From an uncultured Oscillospiraceae bacterium (lineage in GTDB: Bacteria > Bacillota > Clostridia > Oscillospirales > Ruminococcaceae): a DNA stretch of 20,968 bases. The stretch spans positions 1-20,968 of the forward strand of contig URGV01000034.1 in assembly GCA_900547455.1 (NCBI GenBank). Direction: 5' to 3'. Below the pieces are notes generated by a model. It was not told the origin of the DNA, made no database searches, and saw only the letters and a list, made by a program, of their open reading frames with translations. Position 1 is the first letter of the stretch; the number at the start of each line of letters is the position of its first letter. The position numbers were made by a program, and so were the translations under genes. This document shows, piece by piece, positions 1 through 6,452 of the stretch.

Positions 1-1
1 T

Positions 2-30
2 GCCTACTTTCTCTACGCGAGAAAGTAGGC
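2..30. repeat. Palindromic intergenic repeat, GCCTACTTTC family, copy 1
   Basis: Perfect 12-bp arms (2-13 and 19-30) around a 5-nt loop. The outer arm GCCTACTTTCT is shared with two palindromes near 10.24 and 10.36 kb, but the inner arm and loop differ. There is no clear T-tract on either strand, so it is better described as a dispersed palindromic repeat than as a plain terminator. The window starts almost exactly at this element. Confidence 0.75.
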
Positions 31-36
31 CGGGGC

Positions 37-157
37 GCGGGGCGGAGCGCCCGCTCTGGGGGAGTAGGGGCCAAGTCTGACGACTTGCTCCTGAGGGGAC
101 GCAGCCCCCTCGCGTCGTCAAGCAGGGTCTGCGGGGCGGAGCAACCGCTCATGGGGA
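37..157. repeat. Degenerate direct repeats and nested stem-loop
   Basis: A 27-nt unit beginning GCGGGGCGGAGC occurs at 37-63 and again at 131-157, with 4 mismatches. Between them lies a nested stem-loop at 79-119: GACGAC pairs with GTCGTC, and inside it GAGGGG pairs with CCCCTC. A further GGGGGC/GCCCCC hairpin follows near 160-176. No convincing gene was seen in 1-177. The stretch is downstream of the ImmA-type gene and may end its transcript, but I see no classical T-tract. Confidence 0.55.
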
Positions 158-177
158 TATGGGGGCCGTGCCCCCAT

Positions 178-840
178 TTATAAAACCAGCGGCGGCGGCT
201 CCATCCGCCCCCGCGGCACCGTTACGATGGCTTCGTGAAGCCTCTCCTCGATCAGCGGTGAAAACCGCTCCAAAAGCTCCAGCTCCAACTCGGAAAAATA
301 AACCGGCAGCGGCAGATGCAGCTGCCGCTGCCGCAGCTCCTCCCAGCGGTACTGCGCCGCCTGCATCGACAGGCCGAACAGGTCGCACAGATCCTGCATC
401 TGGCGGATGGTGCCGCGCCGCTGCAGCTCGCAGACCACCACCGTGGGCGCCAGCAGACTGGCGGCAAAGGCGTTGGCTTCCGCCTCCTGTGCGGGGCCGT
501 CGCTCTGGTGGCGGCAGCAGATGTGCCCCAGCTCGTGGGCAATCGACCAACGCCGCCGCGACAGCGAGAGCACACCGCGGTTGTACAGGATAAAGTGCCT
601 GCCCCGGTAGAGCACCGCAAAGCAGTCCTCGCTCTGCTCGCACAGAAAATCCTGCGGCTTCATGCCCACAACCCCGGAAAAATGCTGCACCGAATCGACC
701 ACAACCTTGCCGCCGCACTCCAGACAAAAGGGATCGACCGGCAGCGAAAGACGCCGCTGCCGCAGCAGCAGCTTGACCGCCAGGATGTTTGCCCGGTCAG
801 CGTAGTGCACAGAAAATCGCCCGCCTTTCACCTGTTGCAA
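178..840 (-). CDS. ImmA/IrrE-type zinc metallopeptidase (peptidase M78 / DUF955)
   Basis: Predicted soluble metalloprotease. Proteins of this family commonly cleave or inactivate a partner XRE repressor after stress. The zinc motif HELGH is seen at residues 102-106, followed by the typical EAEANAFAASLLAP segment at 119-132, where Glu121 is the likely third ligand. The N-terminal third has the usual VDPF segment before the protease core. The protein is 220 aa if the TTG at 838-840 is used. A GTG at 808-810, preceded by AAAGGCGGG, is an alternative and perhaps better start (210 aa). The start lies 5 nt after the stop of the upstream XRE gene, so the two form one operon and probably one regulatory pair. 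No integrase or phage gene accompanies it here. The target repressor assignment is inferred from adjacency only. Confidence 0.88.
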   Translation of the reverse strand: MQQVKGGRFSVHYADRANILAVKLLLRQRRLSLPVDPFCLECGGKVVVDSVQHFSGVVGMKPQDFLCEQSEDCFAVLYRGRHFILYNRGVLSLSRRRWSIAHELGHICCRHQSDGPAQEAEANAFAASLLAPTVVVCELQRRGTIRQMQDLCDLFGLSMQAAQYRWEELRQRQLHLPLPVYFSELELELLERFSPLIEERLHEAIVTVPRGRMEPPPLVL

Positions 841-845
841 TGCCG

Positions 846-1244
846 TTATTTTTGGGGGATATCGTCATCCGGATCGATGCCCATCGCCTCCAGATAGATG
901 TCGATGGTGCTGCGGAAATTGTCCAGAATCCGCTTGCGGTCGGCCTCGGGGATCTTTTTGGTGTGCCGCGCAAACATGACGATGTCCGGGTCGCTCAGGA
1001 TATCCTGCACCTCCTCCAGCACCGCGGGGCGCAGCTTGCTGTCGCTTTTGCCCAGCAGATAGCTTTCGGACACATCATAAAATTCGGCGATCTGCGGCAG
1101 ATATTTCATGTAGGAGTGGTTGGAGCCGTTTTTCCAGTTGGTGATGACGTTGCCGGAAAGCCCCAGATAGTTTGCCAGCTCCTTGCCGGCGCCGTACTTG
1201 TTTCCCATGCATTCCAAAATTCTGGTAAGGATGATGTCCATCAT
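846..1244 (-). CDS. XRE-family helix-turn-helix regulator
   Basis: Small DNA-binding protein of about 131-132 aa. A lambda-repressor-like HTH spans roughly residues 18-66, ending in the typical YDVSESYLLG segment; the C-terminal half is a short acidic helix-rich tail. Two adjacent ATG codons are possible. The ribosome-binding site AGGGAGG lies only 4 nt before the first ATG but 7 nt before the second (1239-1241), so the second is favoured. A promoter sits about 75 nt upstream and the ImmA-type gene follows directly. This is the usual architecture of a repressor controlled by proteolysis, as in ImmR/ImmA. Which genes it controls cannot be told, because no linked mobile-element genes are visible. 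Confidence 0.85.
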   Translation of the reverse strand: MMDIILTRILECMGNKYGAGKELANYLGLSGNVITNWKNGSNHSYMKYLPQIAEFYDVSESYLLGKSDSKLRPAVLEEVQDILSDPDIVMFARHTKKIPEADRKRILDNFRSTIDIYLEAMGIDPDDDIPQK

Positions 1245-1316
1245 ATAGCCTCCCTTTTGTTGGGCCGCGCGGCGAAGATGCTTTGCCGGCGCGGTTTGGT
1301 GGATCCTTATACCTTA

Positions 1317-1345
1317 ATAATAGTGGAAAGACTTCAAAAATGCAA
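1317..1345 (-). promoter_or_regulatory. SigA-type promoter of the XRE-ImmA operon
   Basis: On the minus strand, -35 TTGCAT (1340-1345), 17-bp spacer, -10 TATTAT (1317-1322). It is the best match in the gap upstream of the XRE gene. Confidence 0.55.
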
Positions 1346-1370
1346 GAGTAAAATCACACAAATATTTTGA

Positions 1371-1937
1371 TTATTCTTCGCTTTCCTCCGGTATCCAACC
1401 AAATTCCAGCCGGACCTCCCGCCGCTGCAGATCGTGATTGGTGTAGCAGATGCGGTCCAGCCCGATCAGCTCAAAGCCCTCGTGCAGATAAAAGCCGATG
1501 GCGTTGGCGTTGCAGGACTGTGTCTCCAGGATGATGGCCCGGCGCTTTTGCAGCAGGGCCTGCTGCTTTGCAATCTCCATCAGCGCATGCCCGATGCCCT
1601 GTTTTTGCAGGCTGGGGTCCACCCAGAGCTCGGTGACCCGCAGCCGGTTGGACCAGTCCTCGGGGCAGATTTCAATGGCGGCTTTGAGCTGCCCCGCCTC
1701 CACGATGCCCCAGGCCTGCGCCTGAGGCCAGTGCTCGGCAAACAGCCGGTCGGGGAAGTCGTGCTCCTGCGGGGTGTGGGTGATGGGGCTTTCCAGCTGC
1801 CTTTTCCGGATGGAGATGGAGAAGCCGTCGCGCTCCCGCAGCATGGCGACGTCGTAATATTCCCAGGTGGTGTAGCCGATGGGCAAAATGGCGCCCTGCC
1901 AGTCCGCTTTGGGGAGGGGGGTGATGGGGTAGGACAT
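1371..1937 (-). CDS. GNAT-family N-acetyltransferase (188 aa)
   Basis: Predicted acetyl-CoA-dependent acyltransferase. The acetyl-CoA-binding motif A is seen as VDPSLQKQGIGHALM (residues 106-120), with QKQGIG matching the Q/RxxGxG/A signature. Motif B follows as NANAIGFYLHEGFELIG (143-159), typical of GNAT enzymes. The substrate is not predictable. The start ATG has AAAGGTG 7 nt upstream. It is the last gene of a three-gene minus-strand operon, 24 nt after a second, clearly different GNAT gene. The first ~60 residues are not a recognisable GNAT segment and may shape the acceptor site. Confidence 0.85.
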   Translation of the reverse strand: MSYPITPLPKADWQGAILPIGYTTWEYYDVAMLRERDGFSISIRKRQLESPITHTPQEHDFPDRLFAEHWPQAQAWGIVEAGQLKAAIEICPEDWSNRLRVTELWVDPSLQKQGIGHALMEIAKQQALLQKRRAIILETQSCNANAIGFYLHEGFELIGLDRICYTNHDLQRREVRLEFGWIPEESEE

Positions 1938-1961
1938 AGAAAAACACCTTTCTTTCAGTCG

Positions 1962-2402
1962 CTAAGAAAGCGATTTTTTCATGTTGAGCTGTTCCTTGCT
2001 GTGCAGATAGCCGCAGTGCTGGTAAAAGAGATGCGCGCCGGTCCGTTCCATGCCGCTGACCAGCCGGACAGCGCACGCGCCCGATTGCTTTCCCCACTCT
2101 TCTACGGCATTCAGCAACGCGCGTCCGATGCCCTGGTGGCGGAAAGCGGGATCAACTGCGATGCCGAGGATATTTTTCATATGGTCAAAATAGAGCACAT
2201 CGTAATCCTGCGCGTGGACATAGCCGACCACCTGTCCGTCCAGCTCGGCCACAAAGATGCGGCAGCGGCCGTCGGCAAGCGAATTTTGCAGCTTTTGTGC
2301 GGTAGCTCGCAGGGGATAACCGTACCCCATACACTCACGGTTTAGGCGACAGACAGCGGCGGCGTCCGAAGGCTGGGCCAAACGAATTGTGTGGGAGGTC
2401 AT
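1962..2402 (-). CDS. GNAT-family N-acetyltransferase (146 aa)
   Basis: Compact single-domain GNAT protein. It opens with the canonical beta-1 segment TIRLAQPSDAAAVCRL and carries motif A AVDPAFRHQGIGRALL (82-97), with RHQGIG binding the pantetheine pyrophosphate. The C-terminal AHLFYQHCGYL segment is motif B. The acceptor substrate is unknown. The start has a full AAAGGAGG site 8 nt upstream. That site and its spacer overlap the stop codon of the preceding 147-aa gene, so translation of the two is probably coupled. Fusion is not implied. It is the middle gene of the operon. Confidence 0.87.
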   Translation of the reverse strand: MTSHTIRLAQPSDAAAVCRLNRECMGYGYPLRATAQKLQNSLADGRCRIFVAELDGQVVGYVHAQDYDVLYFDHMKNILGIAVDPAFRHQGIGRALLNAVEEWGKQSGACAVRLVSGMERTGAHLFYQHCGYLHSKEQLNMKKSLS

Positions 2403-2405
2403 AGG

Positions 2406-2849
2406 TCAGTCCTCCTTTTCATCATTTTGCCGGATGTACCGCTCAATGGCCTCGTCCGAGTAGGAGAGCAGCCTGCCGTACTCGACGGCGATGCGCTTTC
2501 TGGCTTCGCCATGGTAGGCACCCTGCTCGAGCAGGCGCTTTTTTTCCTCCTTCAGCGAGAGGTAGAGCTGGATGTCCCGCTCGTCCCGGTAGTAGAGAAT
2601 GTTAAACTTGCCGCGGTTTAACGAGACGGGGAACAGGTCGGTGAGCAGCGGCTCCTCCTCGACATAAAAGTGGTTGCCGTATTGCCGGCAGATCTGCTCG
2701 GAGAAGGGAATCAGCGCCTGGCACTCAGCCAGCGTATCGGTCGGATGACTGAGCGCGATGCGCTTGACGCCTGCCTTGACCACCTCGTTGAAGGCGTCGA
2801 TGACCCCACACTGATAGGAGAAGGAATCCAGAGAATCGAACTTGTTCAT
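2406..2849 (-). CDS. Unrecognised conserved-type protein (147 aa)
   Basis: I do not recognise a named family. The protein is soluble, with no signal peptide or membrane segment. The N-terminal half alternates hydrophobic and polar residues (VKAGVKRIALSHPTD) as in an alpha/beta domain. Residues about 98-140 form a charged, helix-rich tail that looks like a short coiled coil (SLKEEKKRLLEQ). It is the first gene of a minus-strand operon with two GNAT acetyltransferases, behind a strong promoter; AAAGGAG lies about 10 nt before the ATG. The segment ILYYRDERDIQLYLSLKEEK suggests it could be a partner or accessory protein, but this is only inference from context. Confidence 0.72.
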   Translation of the reverse strand: MNKFDSLDSFSYQCGVIDAFNEVVKAGVKRIALSHPTDTLAECQALIPFSEQICRQYGNHFYVEEEPLLTDLFPVSLNRGKFNILYYRDERDIQLYLSLKEEKKRLLEQGAYHGEARKRIAVEYGRLLSYSDEAIERYIRQNDEKED

Positions 2850-2879
2850 AGATGGGACACTCCTTTGCTTTTTTAAAAA

Positions 2880-2908
2880 ATTATAACATCATCGTGGCTG
2901 GAAGGCAA
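2880..2908 (-). promoter_or_regulatory. Strong SigA promoter of the 147-aa/GNAT/GNAT operon
   Basis: Minus strand: -35 TTGCCT (2903-2908), 17-bp spacer, perfect -10 TATAAT (2880-2885). It is divergent from the trmO promoter about 50 bp away. Confidence 0.75.
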
Positions 2909-2958
2909 TCGCAAACAGCGAGAAGTCAGAAAAAGAAAACAAAAAAGCATAAAAAAAC

Positions 2959-2987
2959 TTGCCTGTTTTTAGATGATTTGATAGAAT
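2959..2987 (+). promoter_or_regulatory. SigA promoter of trmO-VOC
   Basis: -35 TTGCCT (2959-2964), 17-bp spacer, -10 TAGAAT (2982-2987), about 30 nt before the trmO start. The -35 hexamer is identical to that of the divergent promoter. Confidence 0.72.
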
Positions 2988-3019
2988 AGAGAAAAAAGCA
3001 GACAAGGAGGAAAATCGCG

Positions 3020-3466
3020 ATGAAATCGTTTACCTTATACCCCATCGGAACGGTAAAGGCTGAGGGAGAGACAGCGGCATTACAGCTTGACGCCGCCTAC
3101 ATTCCGGGACTGGATGGGCTGGAGGGTTTCAGCCATCTGGTGGTGTTGTGGTGGTTTGACCGCTGCGACAATCCGCAGGACCGCGCTATGGTGCGGCAGC
3201 TGCCGCACACCGGCCCCAAAAAGGAGAGAGGAACCTTCTCCACCCGCTCGCCGCGCCGTCCAAACCCGATTGCGCTGTCGGTGGTGAAGGTGCGCTCGAT
3301 TGACTATGAGCGGGGAGAGGTGCTGATCGACTCGATTGAGGCCCAGGATGGCACGCCCATTCTGGACATCAAGCCCTATTCCCCCAAAATTGACGCGGTG
3401 CCGGACGCTCTCACCCCCAACTGGGAAGAGCGCACCGAGGAAAAAACGAAAGGAGAAGAGCGATGA
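3020..3466 (+). CDS. trmO: TrmO: tRNA (N6-threonylcarbamoyladenosine37-N6)-methyltransferase
   Basis: TrmO (TsaA/UPF0066 family) methylates N6 of t6A37 in threonine tRNAs using S-adenosylmethionine. The family signatures are plain: IGTVKAE at the N-terminus (9-15), LEGFSHLVVLWWFD (34-47), GTFSTRSPRRPNPIALSVV (71-89), and DGTPILDIKPYSP (110-122). At 148 aa it is a single-domain beta-barrel form, shorter than the E. coli protein, which carries an additional C-terminal domain. AAGGAGG lies upstream of the ATG. The last codon overlaps the start of the VOC gene (ATGA, 3463-3466), so the two are translationally coupled. No key family segment is missing. Confidence 0.92.
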   Translation: MKSFTLYPIGTVKAEGETAALQLDAAYIPGLDGLEGFSHLVVLWWFDRCDNPQDRAMVRQLPHTGPKKERGTFSTRSPRRPNPIALSVVKVRSIDYERGEVLIDSIEAQDGTPILDIKPYSPKIDAVPDALTPNWEERTEEKTKGEER

Positions 3467-3846
3467 GGATTGAACATGTCGCCCTTTATGTGGAGCAGCT
3501 GGAGAGGATGCGGGAATTTTACAGAACCTACTTTGGCGCAGTCAGCAACGACGGCTACCACAACCCCAGAACAGGGCTGCGGACCTATTTCCTCTCCTTT
3601 TCGGATGGGAGCCGGCTGGAGCTGATGAACCGCCCGCAGATGCAGCGGGAGACGAAAGGCCAGATGCGCACCGGATACATTCACCTCGCCTTTTCCCTGG
3701 GCAGCAGGGAAGCGGTGGACGCGCTGACCGAGCGGCTGCGGCAGGACGGTTATCCCGTGCTGAGCGGCCCGCGCGTCACCGGGGACGGCTACTATGAGAG
3801 TTGTGTGCTGGACCCGGAGGAGAACCAGATTGAATTGACGGTGTAG
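3463..3846 (+). CDS. VOC-superfamily (glyoxalase-like) protein
   Basis: Vicinal-oxygen-chelate fold protein of 127 aa with two beta-alpha-beta-beta-beta modules. Four likely metal ligands are in the expected places: His5 in RIEHVALYV, Glu53 in SRLELM, His74 in GYIHLAFSLGS, and Glu124 in NQIELTV. That arrangement resembles lactoylglutathione lyase-like or fosfomycin-resistance-like proteins, but the true substrate cannot be named. It overlaps trmO by 4 nt and ends in a strong terminator. A link to tRNA modification is not expected from the family; co-transcription may be fortuitous. Confidence 0.88.
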   Translation: MRIEHVALYVEQLERMREFYRTYFGAVSNDGYHNPRTGLRTYFLSFSDGSRLELMNRPQMQRETKGQMRTGYIHLAFSLGSREAVDALTERLRQDGYPVLSGPRVTGDGYYESCVLDPEENQIELTV

Positions 3847-3862
3847 GTTTCTTATAAAAAAG

Positions 3863-3910
3863 AACAATGCCCCTGCTTGTATGATTGCAAGCAGGGGCGT
3901 TGTTTGTTTT
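3863..3910 (+). terminator. Intrinsic terminator of trmO-VOC
   Basis: An 11-bp perfect GC-rich stem (3869-3879 with 3888-3898) is extended by A/T and wobble pairs to about 17 bp. An 8-nt loop separates the arms, and GTTGTTTGTTTT follows. Confidence 0.88.
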
Positions 3911-3911
3911 G

Positions 3912-3933
3912 GGGAATGCGCTTCGCTGTTCCC
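3912..3933 (-). repeat. RCRAAGCG-loop stem-loop, copy a
   Basis: Arms GGGAA/TTCCC enclose the minus-strand motif GCGAAGCG. It belongs to the same family as the stem-loops at 3942-3969 and 9968-10169. Confidence 0.5.
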
Positions 3934-3941
3934 TTCTGGGG

Positions 3942-3969
3942 GCCGGAGAAACGCTTTGTTCTCTCCGGC
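3942..3969 (-). repeat. RCRAAGCG-loop stem-loop, copy b
   Basis: Perfect 8-bp arms GCCGGAGA/TCTCCGGC around a loop that reads ACAAAGCG on the minus strand. The arm sequence is unlike that of the other copies, while the loop is nearly the same. Confidence 0.55.
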
Positions 3970-3995
3970 TGACTGGGATGGTGGTTCTACAGCAG

Positions 3996-4015
3996 AAAAA
4001 CCTCCCGCCGGGAGG
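3996..4015 (-). terminator. Probable intrinsic terminator, minus strand
   Basis: Read on the minus strand, CCTCCC-GGC-GGGAGG is followed directly by TTTTT. It faces transcription coming from pfkA, about 300 nt away, and may be its terminator. Confidence 0.5.
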
Positions 4016-4077
4016 CCTTTCTAGAATGTACGAAATGGAAGTTTGTCAGGGAGCTTTTCTCTTACAAAAGTTCCCTC

Positions 4078-4106
4078 TTTTTCAATCCGAATTTCGGATT
4101 GAAAAA
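4078..4106. repeat. Perfect 14-bp palindrome in the pfkA 3' gap
   Basis: Arms 4078-4091 and 4093-4106 are exactly complementary, with a single central base. Each arm ends in a run of five T or A, so the element could end transcription in either direction. The rest of the 465-bp gene-free stretch (3847-4311) holds more hairpins: CGAGCTC/GAGCTCG at 4143-4160, CCAGC/GCTGG at 4162-4182, and CAAGCT/AGCTTG at 4190-4209. No credible gene was seen there. Confidence 0.65.
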
Positions 4107-4311
4107 TTCACCCGCAAAGGCGCTTGAACGATACTGGTGTTTCGAGCTCTGCGGAGCTCGACCAGCAGGCGCTGCCCGCTGGACACCTGCAAGCTTTTAA
4201 AATAGCTTGACCAAAATTTTGTTTTGCAGAAACTGGGTGCCGCGAGGTAAAAACCAAGATTCTCACCAAACCAATACGCGGATTGGGTGCGGCATCATGC
4301 CGCCCGCCCGC

Positions 4312-5391
4312 CTAGTCGCCGAGGGAGATGCCCATGTCGCGGGCCGCGCGAATCTCGTCGCAGTCGGGGGAGACGGTTTTCAGCTTGCCGGCCACCTCGC
4401 TGAGCGGGACGGGAACGATCAGGTTGTTGCGGATGGCGACCATGTAGCCGAACTTCTTCTGCGCAATCAGCTCCGCCGCCGCAGTGCCAAAACGGGTGGA
4501 GAGCACGCGGTCATAGGCGCAGGGCGAGCCGCCTCTCTGGAAATGGCCCGGAATGGTGACGCGGATCTCCTGCCCGGTGCGCTCGGCAATCTCGTTGGCC
4601 AGGCGGTAGGAGACCGAAGGCTCCTTCATCTGGGCGCGGGCAGCTTTAAATTCCTTCTTGGAGAGCTTGGACTCCTCCTTGGAGATGGCGCCCTCCGCCA
4701 CCGCCAGGATGGAGAAGGGCTTGCCCTGCATCTTGCGCTTTTTCAGCACCTTGCAGACCTTGTCCACATCGTAGGGCAGCTCCGGAATCAGGATGACGTC
4801 CGCACCGCCCGAGATGCCGGCATACAGAGTCAGCCAGCCGACCTTGTGGCCCATCACCTCGACAATAAAGACGCGTCCGTGGGAGGTGGCGGTAGTGTGG
4901 ATGCAGTCGATGACGTGGGTGGCGATGTCGACCGCGCTCTGAAAACCAAAGGTCATGTCGGTGCCCCACAGGTCGTTGTCGATCGTTTTGGGCAGGCTGA
5001 CGACGTTGATGCCGTGCTGTGCCAGCAGGTTTGCGGTCTTGTGGGTACCGTTGCCGCCCAGGATGACCAGGCAGTCGAACTTATATTTCCGGTAATTTTC
5101 CAGCATCATGTCCAGCTTGGTCTTGCCGCCAAATTCCGGCATGGGCAGGCACATCGTTTTAAACGGCTGGCGGGAGGTGCCCAAAATGGTGCCGCCCAGG
5201 GTGAGGATGCCGGAAAAATTGCTGGGGTCCATCTTGCGGATGTCTCCGTAGATCAGCCCGCGGTATCCGTCACGGATGCCGTAGATGTCCACATCCTTTC
5301 CAAAAATTTTATACAAAGACTTGCCGACGCCGCGCAGAGCGGAGTTTAAGCCCTGGCAGTCGCCGCCGCTGGTCAACATTGCTACTTTCAT
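4312..5391 (-). CDS. pfkA: 6-phosphofructokinase, mixed-substrate-group-like
   Basis: Glycolytic enzyme that phosphorylates fructose 6-phosphate to fructose 1,6-bisphosphate. It is 359 aa and shows the N-terminal SGGDCQGLN loop (8-16), the PKTIDNDL catalytic loop (134-141) with Asp138 as the catalytic base, VEVMGHKVGW (178-187), and PGHFQRGGSP (281-290). The phosphoryl-donor loop is GGNGT (112-116). The Gly after Asn is the residue associated with ATP rather than pyrophosphate, but Asn114 replaces the Asp (Asp103 in E. coli) that normally binds magnesium. Overall it resembles the group III (mixed-substrate) PFK branch more than E. coli PfkA. AGGGGG precedes the ATG. It has its own promoter downstream of the sigG terminator, so it is a separate unit. 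Confidence 0.93.
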   Translation of the reverse strand: MKVAMLTSGGDCQGLNSALRGVGKSLYKIFGKDVDIYGIRDGYRGLIYGDIRKMDPSNFSGILTLGGTILGTSRQPFKTMCLPMPEFGGKTKLDMMLENYRKYKFDCLVILGGNGTHKTANLLAQHGINVVSLPKTIDNDLWGTDMTFGFQSAVDIATHVIDCIHTTATSHGRVFIVEVMGHKVGWLTLYAGISGGADVILIPELPYDVDKVCKVLKKRKMQGKPFSILAVAEGAISKEESKLSKKEFKAARAQMKEPSVSYRLANEIAERTGQEIRVTIPGHFQRGGSPCAYDRVLSTRFGTAAAELIAQKKFGYMVAIRNNLIVPVPLSEVAGKLKTVSPDCDEIRAARDMGISLGD

Positions 5392-5456
5392 AAAATGACC
5401 CCCTGTTCGTGTGAACTGAAAAAGTGATCTGGTTCTTTCTTCTTTTTCATATTTCT

Positions 5457-5485
5457 AGTATAAATCTTCGTGGGGAAAAATACAA
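5457..5485 (-). promoter_or_regulatory. SigA promoter of pfkA
   Basis: Minus strand: -35 TTGTAT (5480-5485), 17-bp spacer, -10 TATACT (5457-5462), about 65 nt before the pfkA start and just past the sigG terminator. Confidence 0.68.
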
Positions 5486-5510
5486 CGCAAATTTATGTAA
5501 AATGCTGTGT

Positions 5511-5547
5511 AAAAAAGGACAACCCTCTTTTGACAAGAGGGTTGTCC
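5511..5547 (-). terminator. Intrinsic terminator of sigG
   Basis: A 13-bp perfect stem (5517-5529 with 5535-5547) and a 5-nt loop, followed on the minus strand by TTTTTT. It separates sigG from pfkA. Confidence 0.9.
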
Positions 5548-5581
5548 CGGAAGATTGGGCAAGAATCGGAGGAAAAGCGGC

Positions 5582-6355
5582 TCAGCGCATCTCTCCCTTG
5601 ATTTTTTCCAGGGCGCTTTTTTCCAGACGGGAGACCTGCGCCTGCGAGATGCCGATTTCCTTTGCCACCTCGGTCTGGGTGCGGCCGGAGAGAAAGCGCA
5701 GGGTCAGAATCTTCTTTTCGCGCTCTCCCAGGTTGCGGATGGCGTCCCGCAGGCTGATTTCCTCCAGCCAGTCGCGGTCGTCGCTGTGGTCGCCCACCTG
5801 GTCCATGACAAAGATGGTGTCCCCGCCGTCCGAATAAACCGGCTCGTACAGCGACACCGGATCGACCACCGACTCCAGCGCCAGCACAACCTCCTCCTTC
5901 TTGCAGTCCAGCCGGCCGGCAATCTCCTCAATGGTCGGCTCGCGGCCGAGCTCGTGGATGAACTGCTCCTTGGCCTGCATGGCGCGGTAGGCCATGTCCC
6001 GCATCGAGCGGCTGACCCGGATGGCGTTGTTGTCCCGCAGAAAGCGGCGGATCTCCCCGACGATCATCGGCACGCCGTAGGTGGAAAAGCGCACATCCAT
6101 GTCGGGGTTGAAGTTGTCGATGGCCTTCATCAGCCCAATGCACCCCACCTGGAACAGGTCGTCCAGATTTTCGCCCCGGTTGGAGAACTTCTGCACCACG
6201 CTCAGCACCAGGCGCAGATTGCCCCAAATCAGCTTTTCCCTGGCCTGCTTGTCCCCCTGCCTGCAGCGGCGCAGCAGCTCGGCCTTCTCCTGCTCCTTGA
6301 GCACCGGCAGCTTGGCGGTGTTGACGCCGCAGATTTCGACTTTGTTGCTGTACAC
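5582..6355 (-). CDS. sigG: RNA polymerase sigma factor SigG (late forespore)
   Basis: Forespore sigma factor that directs late sporulation genes after engulfment. It is 257 aa, the usual length. The N-terminal NKVEICGVNTAKLPVL signature is specific to SigG. Region 2 carries NLRLVLSV, DDLFQVGCIGLMKAIDNF and RFSTYGVPMIVGEIRRFLRDNN. Region 3 is around 130-185, and region 4 ends in the HTH EVAKEIGISQAQVSRLEKSA. The start is a GTG (6353-6355) with AGGAAG 7 nt upstream; the nearby ATG is out of frame. The position of B. subtilis Asn45, which decides binding of the anti-sigma factor CsfB, is Trp44 here. SigE, often next to SigG in this group, is not in the window; an AT-rich island lies immediately upstream instead. 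Confidence 0.96.
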   Translation of the reverse strand: MYSNKVEICGVNTAKLPVLKEQEKAELLRRCRQGDKQAREKLIWGNLRLVLSVVQKFSNRGENLDDLFQVGCIGLMKAIDNFNPDMDVRFSTYGVPMIVGEIRRFLRDNNAIRVSRSMRDMAYRAMQAKEQFIHELGREPTIEEIAGRLDCKKEEVVLALESVVDPVSLYEPVYSDGGDTIFVMDQVGDHSDDRDWLEEISLRDAIRNLGEREKKILTLRFLSGRTQTEVAKEIGISQAQVSRLEKSALEKIKGEMR

Positions 6356-6385
6356 ACATCCACTTCCTATCTGTTTTTCTGACAG

Positions 6386-6415
6386 TAGTCTGGGATGGTT
6401 TGCGGGAAATTATGC
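6386..6415 (-). promoter_or_regulatory. Possible SigG/SigF-type promoter of sigG
   Basis: On the minus strand GCATA (6411-6415) is followed, 18 bp later, by CAGACTA (6386-6392). These resemble the -35 (GHATR) and -10 (CATNHTA) elements of forespore sigma factors, and the site lies about 30 nt before the GTG start. One mismatch in the -10 and my recall of the spacing limit confidence. Confidence 0.4.
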
Positions 6416-6452
6416 TTGTAAAAATATGGGTGGTTTCAGAAAAAAAGCAAAT

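Noticed and set aside
1..160. CRISPR array suspected from repeats
   Set aside because: The repeats are few and imperfect, and the spacing is not regular. There are no cas genes.
4207..5349. Long plus-strand open frame opposite pfkA
   Set aside because: It is the antisense of a clear phosphofructokinase gene in GC-rich DNA; no ribosome-binding site and no recognisable product.
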